From NCBI GenBank assembly GCA_023300375.1, contig JALZWO010000011.1:33055-97054 (forward strand): DNA of 64,000 nucleotides. The letters are read 5' to 3'. This document shows, piece by piece, positions 46,113-55,458 of the stretch; position 1 is the first letter of the stretch; every line of letters starts with the position of its first letter. Both the position numbers and the translations under genes were made by a program. The notes beneath the pieces are model-generated. The model ran no database searches and had not been told where the DNA came from. It was given only the letters and a program-made list of their open reading frames with translations. This DNA is from Granulosicoccus sp. (GTDB taxonomy: Bacteria > Pseudomonadota > Gammaproteobacteria > Granulosicoccales > Granulosicoccaceae).

Positions 46113-49031
46113 ATGTCTGCATTGCCAGAGTTTGAAAATCGCGAAGAACAGACGGTAAAAACGACCACCTGTTACATGTGTGCGTGTCGCTGCGGCATAA
46201 AGGTTACTACGGAAGGTAACGAAATTCGATTTATCCAAGGCAATCCGAATCACCCGATTAATAAAGGTGTTCTGTGTGCCAAGGGTAACGCGGGCATCAT
46301 GAAGCATAAGTCGCCAGCGAAGTTGACCCAACCTCTGGTTCGTAAAGCAGGTACTGAGCGAGGAGCTGGTGAATTCGAGCCTATTTCATGGAACAAGGCA
46401 CTCGAGCTACTGACCCAGCGCTTGCGCCGTATACGTGAAACAGACCCAAAGCGACTGGCGTTCTTTACTGGTCGTGACCAGATGCAGGCTTTGACTGGTT
46501 TCTGGGCGTCACAATTTGGCACGATCAACTGGGCCGCCCACGGTGGATTTTGTTCGGTCAACATGGCCGCAGGTGGTCTTTACATGACTGGCCAGTCTTT
46601 TTGGGAGTTCGGTGATCCGGATTGGGACAACGCCAAGTATTTCATGCTGTGGGGTGTGGCTGAAGATCATGCATCCAATCCGATCAAAATCGGTTTAGAA
46701 AAACTCAAACGCCGTGGCGCTAAGTTTGTGGCGATAAACCCTGTGCGAACTGGCTATCAGGCCATCGCTGATGAGTGGATAGGTATTCGTCCGGGTACTG
46801 ACGGATTGTTAGCATTGTCGTTTGCACACGTGTTGCTAAAGAACGAACAGTTCGATTGGGAGTTTCTAACGCGTTACACCAATTCCACACAACTCGTTAT
46901 CAATGCGCCGGGCACCTCACAAGATGGCTTGTTACTGCGTAACGATGAAGGTGAGCTGCTGATCTGGGATCAGGCTAGCCAGAGCACCGCCACTTGGAAT
47001 GATTCGAGTCATGAAGACTCAATTGAGGCAGCCCTGTTTGGTGAGTACACAGTCAATGGTGTGAACGTGAAAACGGTCATGACGATTCTGGCTGAAAAGT
47101 ATTTAAGTGATGAGTACGCGCCAGAGAATGTCGCTGAGCGTACGGGTGTGAGTGCTGAGACGATTGAACGACTGGCACTGGAAATGGCACATGTGGCGTT
47201 TAAAGAAACTATCACTATCAACACGCCATGGACTGACTGGACCGGCCGTAAGCACGATAAATTTATTGGTCGACCGGTAGCTATGCACGCCATGCGTGGT
47301 ATCTCGGCGCACTCCAACGGATTCCAAACCTGCCGCGCTATCCACCTGTTACAAGTCATGTTGGGTGCCGTGGATTGTCCGGGCTCTCATTTGGCCAAAC
47401 CGCCTTTCCCTAAGCATATTGCGCCGCCTATTAAACCGGCAAAAGCGATGGCTCCTAACACGCCATTGGCTTCACCACCATTGGGCTTTCCGATGAGCCC
47501 AGAAGATCTGGTCATTGATGATGCCGGCAAACCATTACGCATTGATAAGGCTTATTCGTGGGAAGCCCCCATTGCTAATCACGGCATGATGCACATGGTG
47601 ATTAACAACGCGGTCAAAGGTGACCCATACCCTATCGACACACTCATTTTGTTCATGGCAAACATGTCGTGGAACTCCAGCATGAACACTGCCGAAGTGC
47701 AGGACATGTTGCGTGAGAAGGACGACAACGGTGACTACAAACTACCGTTTATTGTGACCAGCGATGCGTTTCATTCTGAAATGGTGAATTACTCCGATCT
47801 GGTGCTACCTGATACTACTTTTCTTGAGCGCTTTGACACTATCTCCATGCTTGATCGACCAATATCTGAGCCGCATGCGGCGTGTGATTCCATCAGGCAG
47901 CCCATCGTTGATCTTGACCGGGATGTGCGCCCATGGCAGGAAGTGCTAATCGATATTGGCACACGGCTAGAATTTCCAGCGCTTACTAAGCCTGACGGCT
48001 CAGCGAAGTTCTCTGGCTATAAAGAGTTCATTACTAACTGGGAAAAAGCCCCAGGTATTGGCTTCCTTGCAGGGTGGCGCGGTGAGTCAGGTGATGAGCA
48101 TATGGTGGGTGCGCCTAACAAAGATCAATGGCAGGCCTACATGGATAACGATTGTTTCTTTGAACACAAGTTACCGCCTGAGCAACACTACTACCGGTTT
48201 GCTAACAAGGATTATCTGGAGTGGTCCAAGAGTGTTGGTTTCAACCACCACAGCGGTCCTATTGTGATGGAGCTGTACTCGGAAGTGCTGCAGAAATTCA
48301 GGCTAGCGGGACAGGGCTTGTATGACGGACCATTGCCGACTCAAGTAGAAGACAAAGAGCGTTTAGTGAAATATTTTGATCCAGTGCCTGATTGGTACGT
48401 GCCTCTTGAAGAGGAACGAATCGATAACAGTAAATATATGTTTCATGCAGTGAATCAGCGGCCTATGTTTATGTATCACTCATGGGATTCACAGAATGCG
48501 TGGTTACGACAGATCATGACGCAAAATTATTTGTACATGAATCGAGATCGTGGGCAGCAGATGGGCTTATATGATTTAGCCTGGGTTTGGGTAGAGAGTC
48601 ACCATGGGAAAATTCGTTGTCAGATCAAACTGATGGAAGGATGCAATCCTGACACTGTCTGGACATGGAATGCCATAGGTAAGCAAAGCGGCGCGTGGGG
48701 ATTATCAGACAAAGCACCAGAGTCCCAGAAGGGCTTTTTGATGAATCATCTGATCAGTGAGCTGTTGCCTCCCAAAGAGGGTGAGCGGGGTTTGACTAAT
48801 TCAGATCCTGTCACCGGTCAGGCTGCATGGTACGACTTAAAAGTAAATGTGTATCTTGCGGCGGCCGGAGAGTCTGGAGTTTATCCGCAATTCGATACCA
48901 TTAAGAAATTGCCTGATATGCCTGTAGCACCGGACGTACTCACGTACCACACGCACACACCAATTAATCTTGAGCGCTCAATGGCAGATGCATTGAAACG
49001 TGGCCATATTGGTACTGGAGATAAATCATGA
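46113..49031 (+). CDS. soeA: Molybdopterin oxidoreductase, SoeA-type sulfite dehydrogenase subunit
   Basis: 972-aa catalytic subunit of the DMSO-reductase superfamily. A 4Fe-4S site has Cys at 20, 23, 27 and 55 (CYMCACRCG ... GVLCAKG). The likely Mo-coordinating Cys is 147 in HGGFCSVNMAAG, as in the SoeA/PsrA/PhsA group. There is no Tat signal, so it works on the cytoplasmic face, as SoeABC does. The middle region NPVRTGYQAIADEWIGIRPGTDGLLAL and the C-terminal dinucleotide-binding domain are complete. SoeABC oxidises sulfite to sulfate and feeds quinone; a related polysulfide or thiosulfate role cannot be excluded. The ATGA overlap couples it to soeB. Confidence 0.82.
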   Translation: MSALPEFENREEQTVKTTTCYMCACRCGIKVTTEGNEIRFIQGNPNHPINKGVLCAKGNAGIMKHKSPAKLTQPLVRKAGTERGAGEFEPISWNKALELLTQRLRRIRETDPKRLAFFTGRDQMQALTGFWASQFGTINWAAHGGFCSVNMAAGGLYMTGQSFWEFGDPDWDNAKYFMLWGVAEDHASNPIKIGLEKLKRRGAKFVAINPVRTGYQAIADEWIGIRPGTDGLLALSFAHVLLKNEQFDWEFLTRYTNSTQLVINAPGTSQDGLLLRNDEGELLIWDQASQSTATWNDSSHEDSIEAALFGEYTVNGVNVKTVMTILAEKYLSDEYAPENVAERTGVSAETIERLALEMAHVAFKETITINTPWTDWTGRKHDKFIGRPVAMHAMRGISAHSNGFQTCRAIHLLQVMLGAVDCPGSHLAKPPFPKHIAPPIKPAKAMAPNTPLASPPLGFPMSPEDLVIDDAGKPLRIDKAYSWEAPIANHGMMHMVINNAVKGDPYPIDTLILFMANMSWNSSMNTAEVQDMLREKDDNGDYKLPFIVTSDAFHSEMVNYSDLVLPDTTFLERFDTISMLDRPISEPHAACDSIRQPIVDLDRDVRPWQEVLIDIGTRLEFPALTKPDGSAKFSGYKEFITNWEKAPGIGFLAGWRGESGDEHMVGAPNKDQWQAYMDNDCFFEHKLPPEQHYYRFANKDYLEWSKSVGFNHHSGPIVMELYSEVLQKFRLAGQGLYDGPLPTQVEDKERLVKYFDPVPDWYVPLEEERIDNSKYMFHAVNQRPMFMYHSWDSQNAWLRQIMTQNYLYMNRDRGQQMGLYDLAWVWVESHHGKIRCQIKLMEGCNPDTVWTWNAIGKQSGAWGLSDKAPESQKGFLMNHLISELLPPKEGERGLTNSDPVTGQAAWYDLKVNVYLAAAGESGVYPQFDTIKKLPDMPVAPDVLTYHTHTPINLERSMADALKRGHIGTGDKS

Positions 49032-49750
49032 AGCTGGGTTTAGTCATTGACCTTGACACATGCGTTGGTTGTCATGCGTGTGCTGTTGCTTGCAAGCAGT
49101 GGAATACATCAGGTACCACCGGCCCATTAACTGACTACGACCCATACGGTGAACAGCCTAGTGGTGTCTGGTTTAATCGCATACGTCATTACGAAGTTGA
49201 CGAGTACCCGAATAACAAAACAGTGAATGCACCGATGTCGTGCATGCATTGTGAAGACGCTGCCTGCGTTACCGTTTGTCCAACGGGTGCCTCTTACAAG
49301 CGCGAAGAGGACGGCATTGTGTTGGTGGATCAAAGTAAGTGCATGGGTTGTAATTTGTGTGCATGGGCATGCCCATACGGTGCACGAGAGTTAGATGAAA
49401 ACCAGGGTGTGATGAAAAAATGCACGCTATGCGTTGATCGTATCTACGATGAAAAACTGCCTGAAGAAGAAAGAAAACCAGTGTGTGTTATGACGTGCCC
49501 CACTAGCGCTCGATTCTTTGGCGACTTCGACGATCCAGACTCCCAAGTGAGCACCTTGGTGAGAGAGCGTGGTGGCTACGCCATGATGCCAGAGGTAGGC
49601 TACAACCCGGTTAACAGGTACCTTCCGCCACGCCAACGACCTGCTGCCCCCACTGTTGAGAAAAAGCCTGAAAGCAGCGCTGCATCGTTGATATCAAAGT
49701 GGATGAAACGACAGAAAGATGCCTTCAATGATCTAGGTAAGGGTGCTTAA
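49028..49750 (+). CDS. soeB: SoeB-type 4[4Fe-4S] electron-transfer subunit
   Basis: 240-aa iron-sulfur protein with four cysteine clusters: CVGCHACAVAC, CMHCEDAACVTVC, CMGCNLCAWAC and CTLCVDRI...CVMTC. Sequence details such as CKQWNTSGTTGPL, GASYKREEDGIVLVD and TSARFFGDFDDPDSQVSTLVRERGGYAMMPE are typical of the SoeB branch rather than DmsB or NrfC. It links SoeA to the membrane subunit. The C-terminal tail beyond residue 205 is basic and variable. Confidence 0.88.
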   Translation: MKLGLVIDLDTCVGCHACAVACKQWNTSGTTGPLTDYDPYGEQPSGVWFNRIRHYEVDEYPNNKTVNAPMSCMHCEDAACVTVCPTGASYKREEDGIVLVDQSKCMGCNLCAWACPYGARELDENQGVMKKCTLCVDRIYDEKLPEEERKPVCVMTCPTSARFFGDFDDPDSQVSTLVRERGGYAMMPEVGYNPVNRYLPPRQRPAAPTVEKKPESSAASLISKWMKRQKDAFNDLGKGA

Positions 49751-49753
49751 CTC

Positions 49754-50686
49754 ATGAACCCTGCCATCTCAGTTATTTTTTTTACCGTCACAGCAGGTGC
49801 AGGCTACGGCTTGTTGTTTGTGTTGGCGTTTGTCCAGTTTGCTAATTTAGCCGAAAAAATTAGCCCTGATCAGATTTTCGTTATGGGTGTTATAGGTTTG
49901 ATTTTAGTCACAGCTGGGCTCATATCGTCTACGTTTCATTTGGCCAATCCTAAAAATGCGTGGCGATCGTTTACTCGCTTTAAAACGTCATGGCTTTCAC
50001 GAGAAGCGGTATTTGCTGTGTTGTTTTACCCAGTGAGTATTGTTTGGCTGTTTCTGCAATTTTTCACAGGTAATAGCTTGCTAACCACTGTATTCGCTAT
50101 ATTGATGGCTGCTATGGCTCTCATCACGCTTGTGTGTACCGCCATGATTTACGCATCGCTCAAAACAATCAGGCAATGGCATACACCGCTAACGCCGGTC
50201 AATTATGTATTGTTGGGTTTGTTGCCAGGTGCCCTGATACTAGCGGCCATGTTTGCGCAACAAGGCCTTGCTGTTGATCGCGTCCTGGCGTTCGGACTTG
50301 TGCTATTAGGTGTCGGTGCTTTGGTAAAGGTGGTCTATTTTTACTGGATAGGGCAACCAGCGGGGCCTACTATAAACACAGCGCTTGGATTTACTCGCGC
50401 AACCGTCAAGCTTCTTGACGTGGGCCATTCAAGCGATACCTTTCATACCAAAGAGTTTGGTTTTCAAGTGGCTCGCGCAAAGATTCAGTGGTTGCGTGTT
50501 ATCAGTATTGTGCTGGCGTTTGTGTTGCCCGCTATGTTAATTTCTGGCGCGCTTGGTGGTACAGGTTTTATTGCATTGGCCGTGGCTGCCATTAGCGCGT
50601 ACGCTGGAATATTTGTTGAGCGTTGGTTGTTTTTTGCTGAGGCTCGCCATGTGGTTAATTTGTATCATGGGTCGCAGCGTACCTGA
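49754..50686 (+). CDS. soeC: SoeC-type membrane anchor (DmsC family)
   Basis: 310-aa membrane protein with about eight helices, of the DMSO reductase anchor (DmsC) type, which passes electrons to quinone. Family features: LAEKISPDQIFVMGVIGLILVTAGLISSTFHLANPKNAWRSFTRFKTSWLSREAVF. It is 3 bases after soeB. The run is closed by a hairpin at 50697-50717. Confidence 0.85.
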   Translation: MNPAISVIFFTVTAGAGYGLLFVLAFVQFANLAEKISPDQIFVMGVIGLILVTAGLISSTFHLANPKNAWRSFTRFKTSWLSREAVFAVLFYPVSIVWLFLQFFTGNSLLTTVFAILMAAMALITLVCTAMIYASLKTIRQWHTPLTPVNYVLLGLLPGALILAAMFAQQGLAVDRVLAFGLVLLGVGALVKVVYFYWIGQPAGPTINTALGFTRATVKLLDVGHSSDTFHTKEFGFQVARAKIQWLRVISIVLAFVLPAMLISGALGGTGFIALAVAAISAYAGIFVERWLFFAEARHVVNLYHGSQRT

Positions 50687-50696
50687 TCGGTTAAAT

Positions 50697-50717
50697 AAGG
50701 CTCCCTATGGGAGCCTT
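50697..50717 (+). terminator. Hairpin after soeC
   Basis: AAGGCTCCC-TAT-GGGAGCCTT is a perfect 9-base stem 10 bases past the soeC stop. The following GCAACAC has no U-tract, so it may be an inefficient terminator or 3' stabiliser. Confidence 0.6.
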
Positions 50718-50817
50718 GCAACACTTCATTCAGCTCAGCTTGATACCAGATAAATCATACGGGCAATCGCCTCGAGTTAACAATATTGCCCACATGATTT
50801 GCTTTGGGTATTAAATA

Positions 50818-51021
50818 TTACTGATCACCTGTTGAAGGAATATGCTTCTTGATATCAGCAGCGTCCACTTCAAGAGTTAATAGGTCTTCACCAAAGAACT
50901 TGCCGTTGTCTAGTGATTCATTGGATAATTCGAATCCGTCGTTTACAGGGCCTGTGGTGATTGCGCACCCGCTGGCAACTACACTGACTATCGCTAGCAG
51001 AGTAAGTGATTGAAGCCTCAT
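50818..51021 (-). CDS. Small lipoprotein coupled to the porin
   Basis: 67 aa with a lipoprotein signal ending VVASGC (Cys near residue 19). The mature part is about 48 residues, acidic, with no known domain. Its ATG overlaps the porin stop (TAATG), so translation is coupled. It may be an outer-membrane anchor or partner for the porin; nothing supports a precise function. Confidence 0.65.
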   Translation of the reverse strand: MRLQSLTLLAIVSVVASGCAITTGPVNDGFELSNESLDNGKFFGEDLLTLEVDAADIKKHIPSTGDQ

Positions 51022-52052
51022 TAGAATTTAACCCTTGAGCCTAGCGCAAAAATATCGATAGACTCAGCACCTATAAGATCTGTTGAGTCGAGTTCACGAT
51101 AAGTGACGAAAACCTCAACACCTGTTGCCGGTTGCATAGAGTACGTTAGACCAAAGGTATCAGCTTCAATGTCACCAGTTTCTCCCAGACCGTAATCAAC
51201 GGCTACAGCATGAGGGCCAGTTTTATAGCCCAGTTTCACGGTAGTTGCTTCTTGATCAGGGGTGATAGAGTTGTCACGGTCGGAATAAGCCACTGTGAGG
51301 TTTAGGCCACTATTAATTAAGACTGATGCAGAGAATCCTGCTATCTCTGCATCTGCTGCAAAATCTTGTGCATCGGCAAAAAATGCACGAAAATCAACTT
51401 TGGCTGCTGCGAAGTTGCCGACGAATTTAGCCCCATACTCAATGGAACCTCCTTGGCCTGAACTGATGGCAAGACCAATGCCGTTTACGGTAGGTGTGTC
51501 GTAGCGGACACGGTTAACGCGACTAAGGCCATCATTCATGGTGAATAGGCTATCCCAAGTGGCACCTCCGCCAGCACCATCAGAGGTTAAGAAATAGTTG
51601 CCCCAGTTGTCCTGGTGATTAGATGATGAACTTAAAGCTGTGCCAGATAAGTCAGCCTCTGTTGCGCCATTTGAAGCGCCATCACCTTTGCCTAAAGCAA
51701 TTTTCCCAAAACCGCCCTGCCAAAATATATCTTGATACCGGTTATCCGTAAAATCATCATTACCTCCATCTACCTGACCAGCGCCTGTTGCTGTGAAAGA
51801 GGGATTTGATTGCAGTTGCTGTTCAAGCCTGAAGCCAACCGTTGTGCCGTTATTCAAATTTTGTTCACCAGTAAATCGAAATCGCGTTCCTGACCATCCT
51901 ATGTCCTGGTGTTGAATTTCATCTCCAGTGGCATCGTCCGGTGCAACTACCATTCGGCTTACTTGGCCGGACAATTTGAATTCCACCGCATGGACTGACT
52001 GGGAGGCTAACAATATACCGCTCAAGACGGGTAACAGACGAACCAATTTCAT
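51021..52052 (-). CDS. Gram-negative porin
   Basis: 343 aa from ATG 52052, which opens a signal peptide (KLVRLLPVLSGILLASQSVHA). The mature protein starts VEFKLSGQVSRMV and ends VKF, the terminal Phe that targets beta-barrels to the Bam complex. Many alternating strands and the GKIALGKGDGASNG loop fit a 16-stranded general porin. Ligand unknown. It is immediately upstream of a coupled lipoprotein. Confidence 0.88.
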   Translation of the reverse strand: MKLVRLLPVLSGILLASQSVHAVEFKLSGQVSRMVVAPDDATGDEIQHQDIGWSGTRFRFTGEQNLNNGTTVGFRLEQQLQSNPSFTATGAGQVDGGNDDFTDNRYQDIFWQGGFGKIALGKGDGASNGATEADLSGTALSSSSNHQDNWGNYFLTSDGAGGGATWDSLFTMNDGLSRVNRVRYDTPTVNGIGLAISSGQGGSIEYGAKFVGNFAAAKVDFRAFFADAQDFAADAEIAGFSASVLINSGLNLTVAYSDRDNSITPDQEATTVKLGYKTGPHAVAVDYGLGETGDIEADTFGLTYSMQPATGVEVFVTYRELDSTDLIGAESIDIFALGSRVKF

Positions 52053-52710
52053 AACATCTCCGGGATAGTATATCCAAGCGCTAGCACCTAGATAGGCTGC
52101 ATTGAAAAACATCGTGGTTAAAATAGTCTTCAGTAAAGTATAGGAGAAGAAATGTAAAACGTTTAACAAAAAACTCTGCTTAGCACTTGATGTGCATCGT
52201 ATGTGTTTTTTCACCCAAGATTTTTATTAGTAGTAAACATGTTTTTACTGACTTTCAAACCATTCTTAATATGAGAAATTTAATTTCAATTTTCTCTTTT
52301 ACAGTGTGTATTTCTAGTGTTCGTGATGATTTTTAATAAGTGCTTAAATCACTAATAATTGAATGGTAGTCGAATTTATTAATACATTGAAAGAGGGTGA
52401 GAACTGCTTTAAAAGCGCTATTCTTAATACCCCCGATACACGATATTTCTGCGTTGGTTACCTGTGGAGGATGCTACTGAATTTGGTTTTTATTCTTGAG
52501 CGCAGTAATGCAAGTGTGCCTTAGCCAATGAGAACTGCAAGTGAGGGTGTGCTGAGGATAATGACTAACGCGTTAAGCGTAAGAATTGATGAGTGCATTC
52601 ATGAAGTTATTCATGCCCTGCGAGCACGAATAATTAATTTGAACAGGAAAATCATGAAATATTGGTGTTTCTGGCGTGAGCAATGTCACGCCAGTTTACT
52701 TAGAGAAAAA
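52053..52710. other. AT-rich gap before the porin gene
   Basis: 658 bases without a supported gene. It is markedly AT-rich (about 52200-52450) and should carry the porin promoter. The hairpin at 52671-52694 belongs to the neighbouring minus-strand operon. No coding bias was seen in the short frames here. Confidence 0.4.
52671..52694 (-). terminator. Hairpin downstream of the Cys-rich membrane protein operon
   Basis: CTGGCGTGA-N6-TCACGCCAG gives a 9-base stem 17 bases past the stop of the 150-aa membrane protein. On the minus strand only AAACACC follows, so it is terminator-like without a clear U-tract. Confidence 0.5.
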
Positions 52711-53163
52711 CTAACCAGCAGCCTTTGAGTTGTGGATTTCACAGGCATCACGGTAAGGGCCACGCAAGAACAAGATCAAAATTATCATCACAAGTGCTAA
52801 CGAGATGTAGCACATCGGTATGCCTGTTCCATCACTGCCACGTATGCTTCCACCACCACTAGTGGGGCACACACCGCCACCGGGTACAAAGAACTCCGCT
52901 AAAGAACCAACGAAGGCAAATACAAATGCCATGCCCCAACCAGCAGTAAAGAAATAATGTTTGCAGCCACTGTGTTTGATGACGAGAGACAGGAGCATGA
53001 GGCCATAGGCTACGAAAACCATATAACAAATGGGTATCGGACCAATGGCTGGGCACAGGTCGCCTGTGAAATTTCTGAAGCTGACCAACCCAGCGTACAC
53101 AAAGCCGATCCCTATGAGTAAAAGCAACAATAGTCTGTTGGGTTTCAGGTTTTTGGAATTCAC
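52711..53163 (-). CDS. Four-TM protein with duplicated Cys-Pro/Ile-Pro-x-Cys-Tyr motif, unknown
   Basis: 150 aa from GTG 53163 (GTG 53172 also possible); TGAGGTG is at correct spacing for 53163. Four helices are predicted. The pattern repeats: LCPAIGPIPICYMVF in the first half and VCPTS...GTGIPMCYISLAL in the second, each a Cys-Pro loop followed about 8-19 residues later by IP-x-CY. That suggests an internal duplication with paired cysteines on one membrane face, as in DsbB/VKOR-type redox proteins, though it does not match those families by eye. It follows the FG-GAP gene with a 10-base gap. Confidence 0.6.
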   Translation of the reverse strand: MNSKNLKPNRLLLLLLIGIGFVYAGLVSFRNFTGDLCPAIGPIPICYMVFVAYGLMLLSLVIKHSGCKHYFFTAGWGMAFVFAFVGSLAEFFVPGGGVCPTSGGGSIRGSDGTGIPMCYISLALVMIILILFLRGPYRDACEIHNSKAAG

Positions 53164-53173
53164 TGTGTTCACC

Positions 53174-54811
53174 TCATTGGATTTCTATAGTGGTATTACT
53201 AAAATCACCAGTCTGCTCTCGAGTTTCGCCATTGAGAAACTGGACTGACACGCTGGTAGCTGTTGAGTCGTTAAGACCAAAAATTAGCACGTGAGATTGA
53301 TCAGACACTAAGCCTTCGCCAACAACGAAGTATTGGTTCAAGACGTTGCCGCCGTCCAATGTGACGGACACACGAGCACCAATAGAGCTTAATGTATTGG
53401 GTAGCTTCACTTTCAAGTGATTTTGATCACCGCCTTCGCTAAGGTATACCTGCATTTCGCCCAATATGTTCACGTGCACCAGGTCTGGGTAGCCATCCTG
53501 ATTGAAATCTGCTGTGAGTGGCGTTATTCCGAATTCCCTGTTTGATACACCCACCTCCTTACTGACCTCTGCAAATCGCCCCTCTTCAGTTTGAAGCAAA
53601 AAGCGACCATCGAGTCGCCAGAACTTTACCTTGTGAAGTGGAAAGCCAGCGTAATTTTCTGATACAACCAAGTCGTCTCTGCCGTCCAGGTTGAAATCTT
53701 CAAATATGGCACCCCACGAAAATTCGTAGTCGGCAATGGCAGCCTGTTCAGCGATATCTTCAAACTCGAAATTGCCTTTGTTTTTGAATAGATACCAGTC
53801 TTTATAAAGTATCTGATCTTCGCGCAAGTCGCCTCTGACTAGGAAGTCAGGTGTGGTGGTACCCACATTTGAGAAAAAGAAATCAGGTAAGGCATCGTTG
53901 CCAAGGTCAGTAACAGCAATTCCCATAGGGTATGCAAACACATCGCTTGTCGGGTTTGGCATATTGTTGAAGGTTAGATCGCCGTTGTTTTGCCAAGTGC
54001 GAACCTGACCCGTATCGTGTGCCACCATAAGATCTTCTTGAAGATCGTTATTAACATCGATAAACATTCCCAGAAATGTGTTGTGTTGATAGGTCATGCC
54101 CGCCTCTGCGGTGATCTTTTTGAAGCTGTTATCTCCGTTGTTCATGTACAACTCACTAACACCACCGTATTCCAAATTGAAGATGGTTTCACCTTGCACA
54201 AACTGGCGCGCGATATAACCAGCAACGAACATGTCAAAATGACCATCTCGATTCAAATCCGCAAGGCCCACTGACAATGGAACAGTTTCAGGGTCTAGAT
54301 CTAAGTCCAGCTTTCTACCTTCAAACTGGCCATCAGTGTTTTCATACAAGAAAACCCCCGACTGACGAGTTATTACCAAATCGTTATCGCCGTCCTCATC
54401 TAGGTCAAGTGATACCGAGCTGAACGTTTTATCAGGCAGCTCTTTTTTCCAACCTGTGCTGTCAGTGATGTCTGTGAACTGACCATTGTCGAAGCGATAA
54501 AATGCATCAAGCTGGTTTATTCCACCACCGAAAAACAATTCTTCGATGCCATCGCCATCGATGTCAACAACTGCACTAGCGGCAAATGGCAATGTTTGTG
54601 TTGGGTCATAAGAGGGGACGAAAGGTATTGTCTGATGAGTGAATTTGGGAATCACCAAGCCATCGGAGGATATGTTGTAGTCGATCTTACGGTCATTCCA
54701 GCTGACCCACGTAAGCCCTGCAAAGATAAAGAGGATAAAAACGACAACGAATATGAAAATAGAGCGGACAAGATTGCCCACGCTCATTAAGTTGTTTTTG
54801 ATGTGCGTCAT
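53174..54811 (-). CDS. FG-GAP repeat/ASPIC-UnbV (CRTAC1-like) protein
   Basis: 545 aa with an N-terminal membrane anchor (about residues 14-36) and a secreted beta-propeller. At least six FG-GAP/calcium-loop motifs are seen: DIDGDGIEELFFGG, DLDEDGDNDLVIT, DLNRDGHFDMFVAG, DVNNDLQEDLMVA, DFNLDGRDDLVVSE and DFNQDGYPDLVHV. A C-terminal ASPIC/UnbV-like domain (HLKVKLPNTLSSIGARVSVTL) follows. Its start overlaps the stop of the upstream membrane-protein gene (TAATG). Such proteins are surface or periplasmic; activity unknown. Confidence 0.85.
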   Translation of the reverse strand: MTHIKNNLMSVGNLVRSIFIFVVVFILFIFAGLTWVSWNDRKIDYNISSDGLVIPKFTHQTIPFVPSYDPTQTLPFAASAVVDIDGDGIEELFFGGGINQLDAFYRFDNGQFTDITDSTGWKKELPDKTFSSVSLDLDEDGDNDLVITRQSGVFLYENTDGQFEGRKLDLDLDPETVPLSVGLADLNRDGHFDMFVAGYIARQFVQGETIFNLEYGGVSELYMNNGDNSFKKITAEAGMTYQHNTFLGMFIDVNNDLQEDLMVAHDTGQVRTWQNNGDLTFNNMPNPTSDVFAYPMGIAVTDLGNDALPDFFFSNVGTTTPDFLVRGDLREDQILYKDWYLFKNKGNFEFEDIAEQAAIADYEFSWGAIFEDFNLDGRDDLVVSENYAGFPLHKVKFWRLDGRFLLQTEEGRFAEVSKEVGVSNREFGITPLTADFNQDGYPDLVHVNILGEMQVYLSEGGDQNHLKVKLPNTLSSIGARVSVTLDGGNVLNQYFVVGEGLVSDQSHVLIFGLNDSTATSVSVQFLNGETREQTGDFSNTTIEIQ

Positions 54812-55458
54812 TATTTTGTCCGTGTTGCAATGATCAACGATAATGAAAAGAAGACGAAAAATGCAACATTCAGTGCAATCGGCATAATGTATTTGCCAAT
54901 TTCAGGTGCTGCAACAAATATCGCAAAGCAGGCGAGAAGAATCACAATAGGGTTAAAAATAGCGATCCATTTAGGGTAATGCGTTCGCCCTCGTACACTC
55001 ATGGTGATAATGATAAGTGACAGTACCAACGTGGTTATGCGTATAACCCAGAGCAATGTTTCATATCTGACTTCATACAAACCAATTAACGCCTCTATAT
55101 GAGGCAGTGCCTCTGCTTGGTATTGCGCTAAGGCTGATATGGATGCTCTGGAGCCAATCCAGACAGCGCCAACCATGAAACCAAAAGCGCTGATAACAAA
55201 CGCAGAAAAAGCGAGCCGAGGACCGCCTGGCTTTAACATCAAATAGATGTGGTAGCAACCGACAGGATAGAGAGTAGCGCCAATAACGCCCAGAAAATGT
55301 CCTAGAGAGGTTCGACTTTCATCAATGCCAAGGAAGAAATCATAGCCTCCTGAACTAAAGCGGTAAAGTGTGTCGTAGTGAAGAAGAAATTCGCCCGACC
55401 CGACAATCAGACTTGCAATAAGACCCAGAAAGCCTGTTGTTAATAGTGTGCTGCGCAT
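54811..55458 (-). CDS. Six-TM membrane protein, unknown
   Basis: 215 aa from ATG 55458. Six hydrophobic helices are separated by short loops, with DESRTSLGHFLGVIGATLYPVGCYHIYL in the first loop-TM2 region. It belongs to no family recognised here. It is translationally coupled to the FG-GAP gene and, through it, linked to the 150-aa Cys-rich protein, so the three form one unit. Confidence 0.6.
   Translation of the reverse strand: MRSTLLTTGFLGLIASLIVGSGEFLLHYDTLYRFSSGGYDFFLGIDESRTSLGHFLGVIGATLYPVGCYHIYLMLKPGGPRLAFSAFVISAFGFMVGAVWIGSRASISALAQYQAEALPHIEALIGLYEVRYETLLWVIRITTLVLSLIIITMSVRGRTHYPKWIAIFNPIVILLACFAIFVAAPEIGKYIMPIALNVAFFVFFSLSLIIATRTK

Noticed and set aside
52528..52728. 66-codon plus-strand frame in the porin gap
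   Set aside because: No ribosome-binding site or protein-like composition, and its end runs antisense through the terminator hairpin and the stop of the Cys-rich membrane protein.
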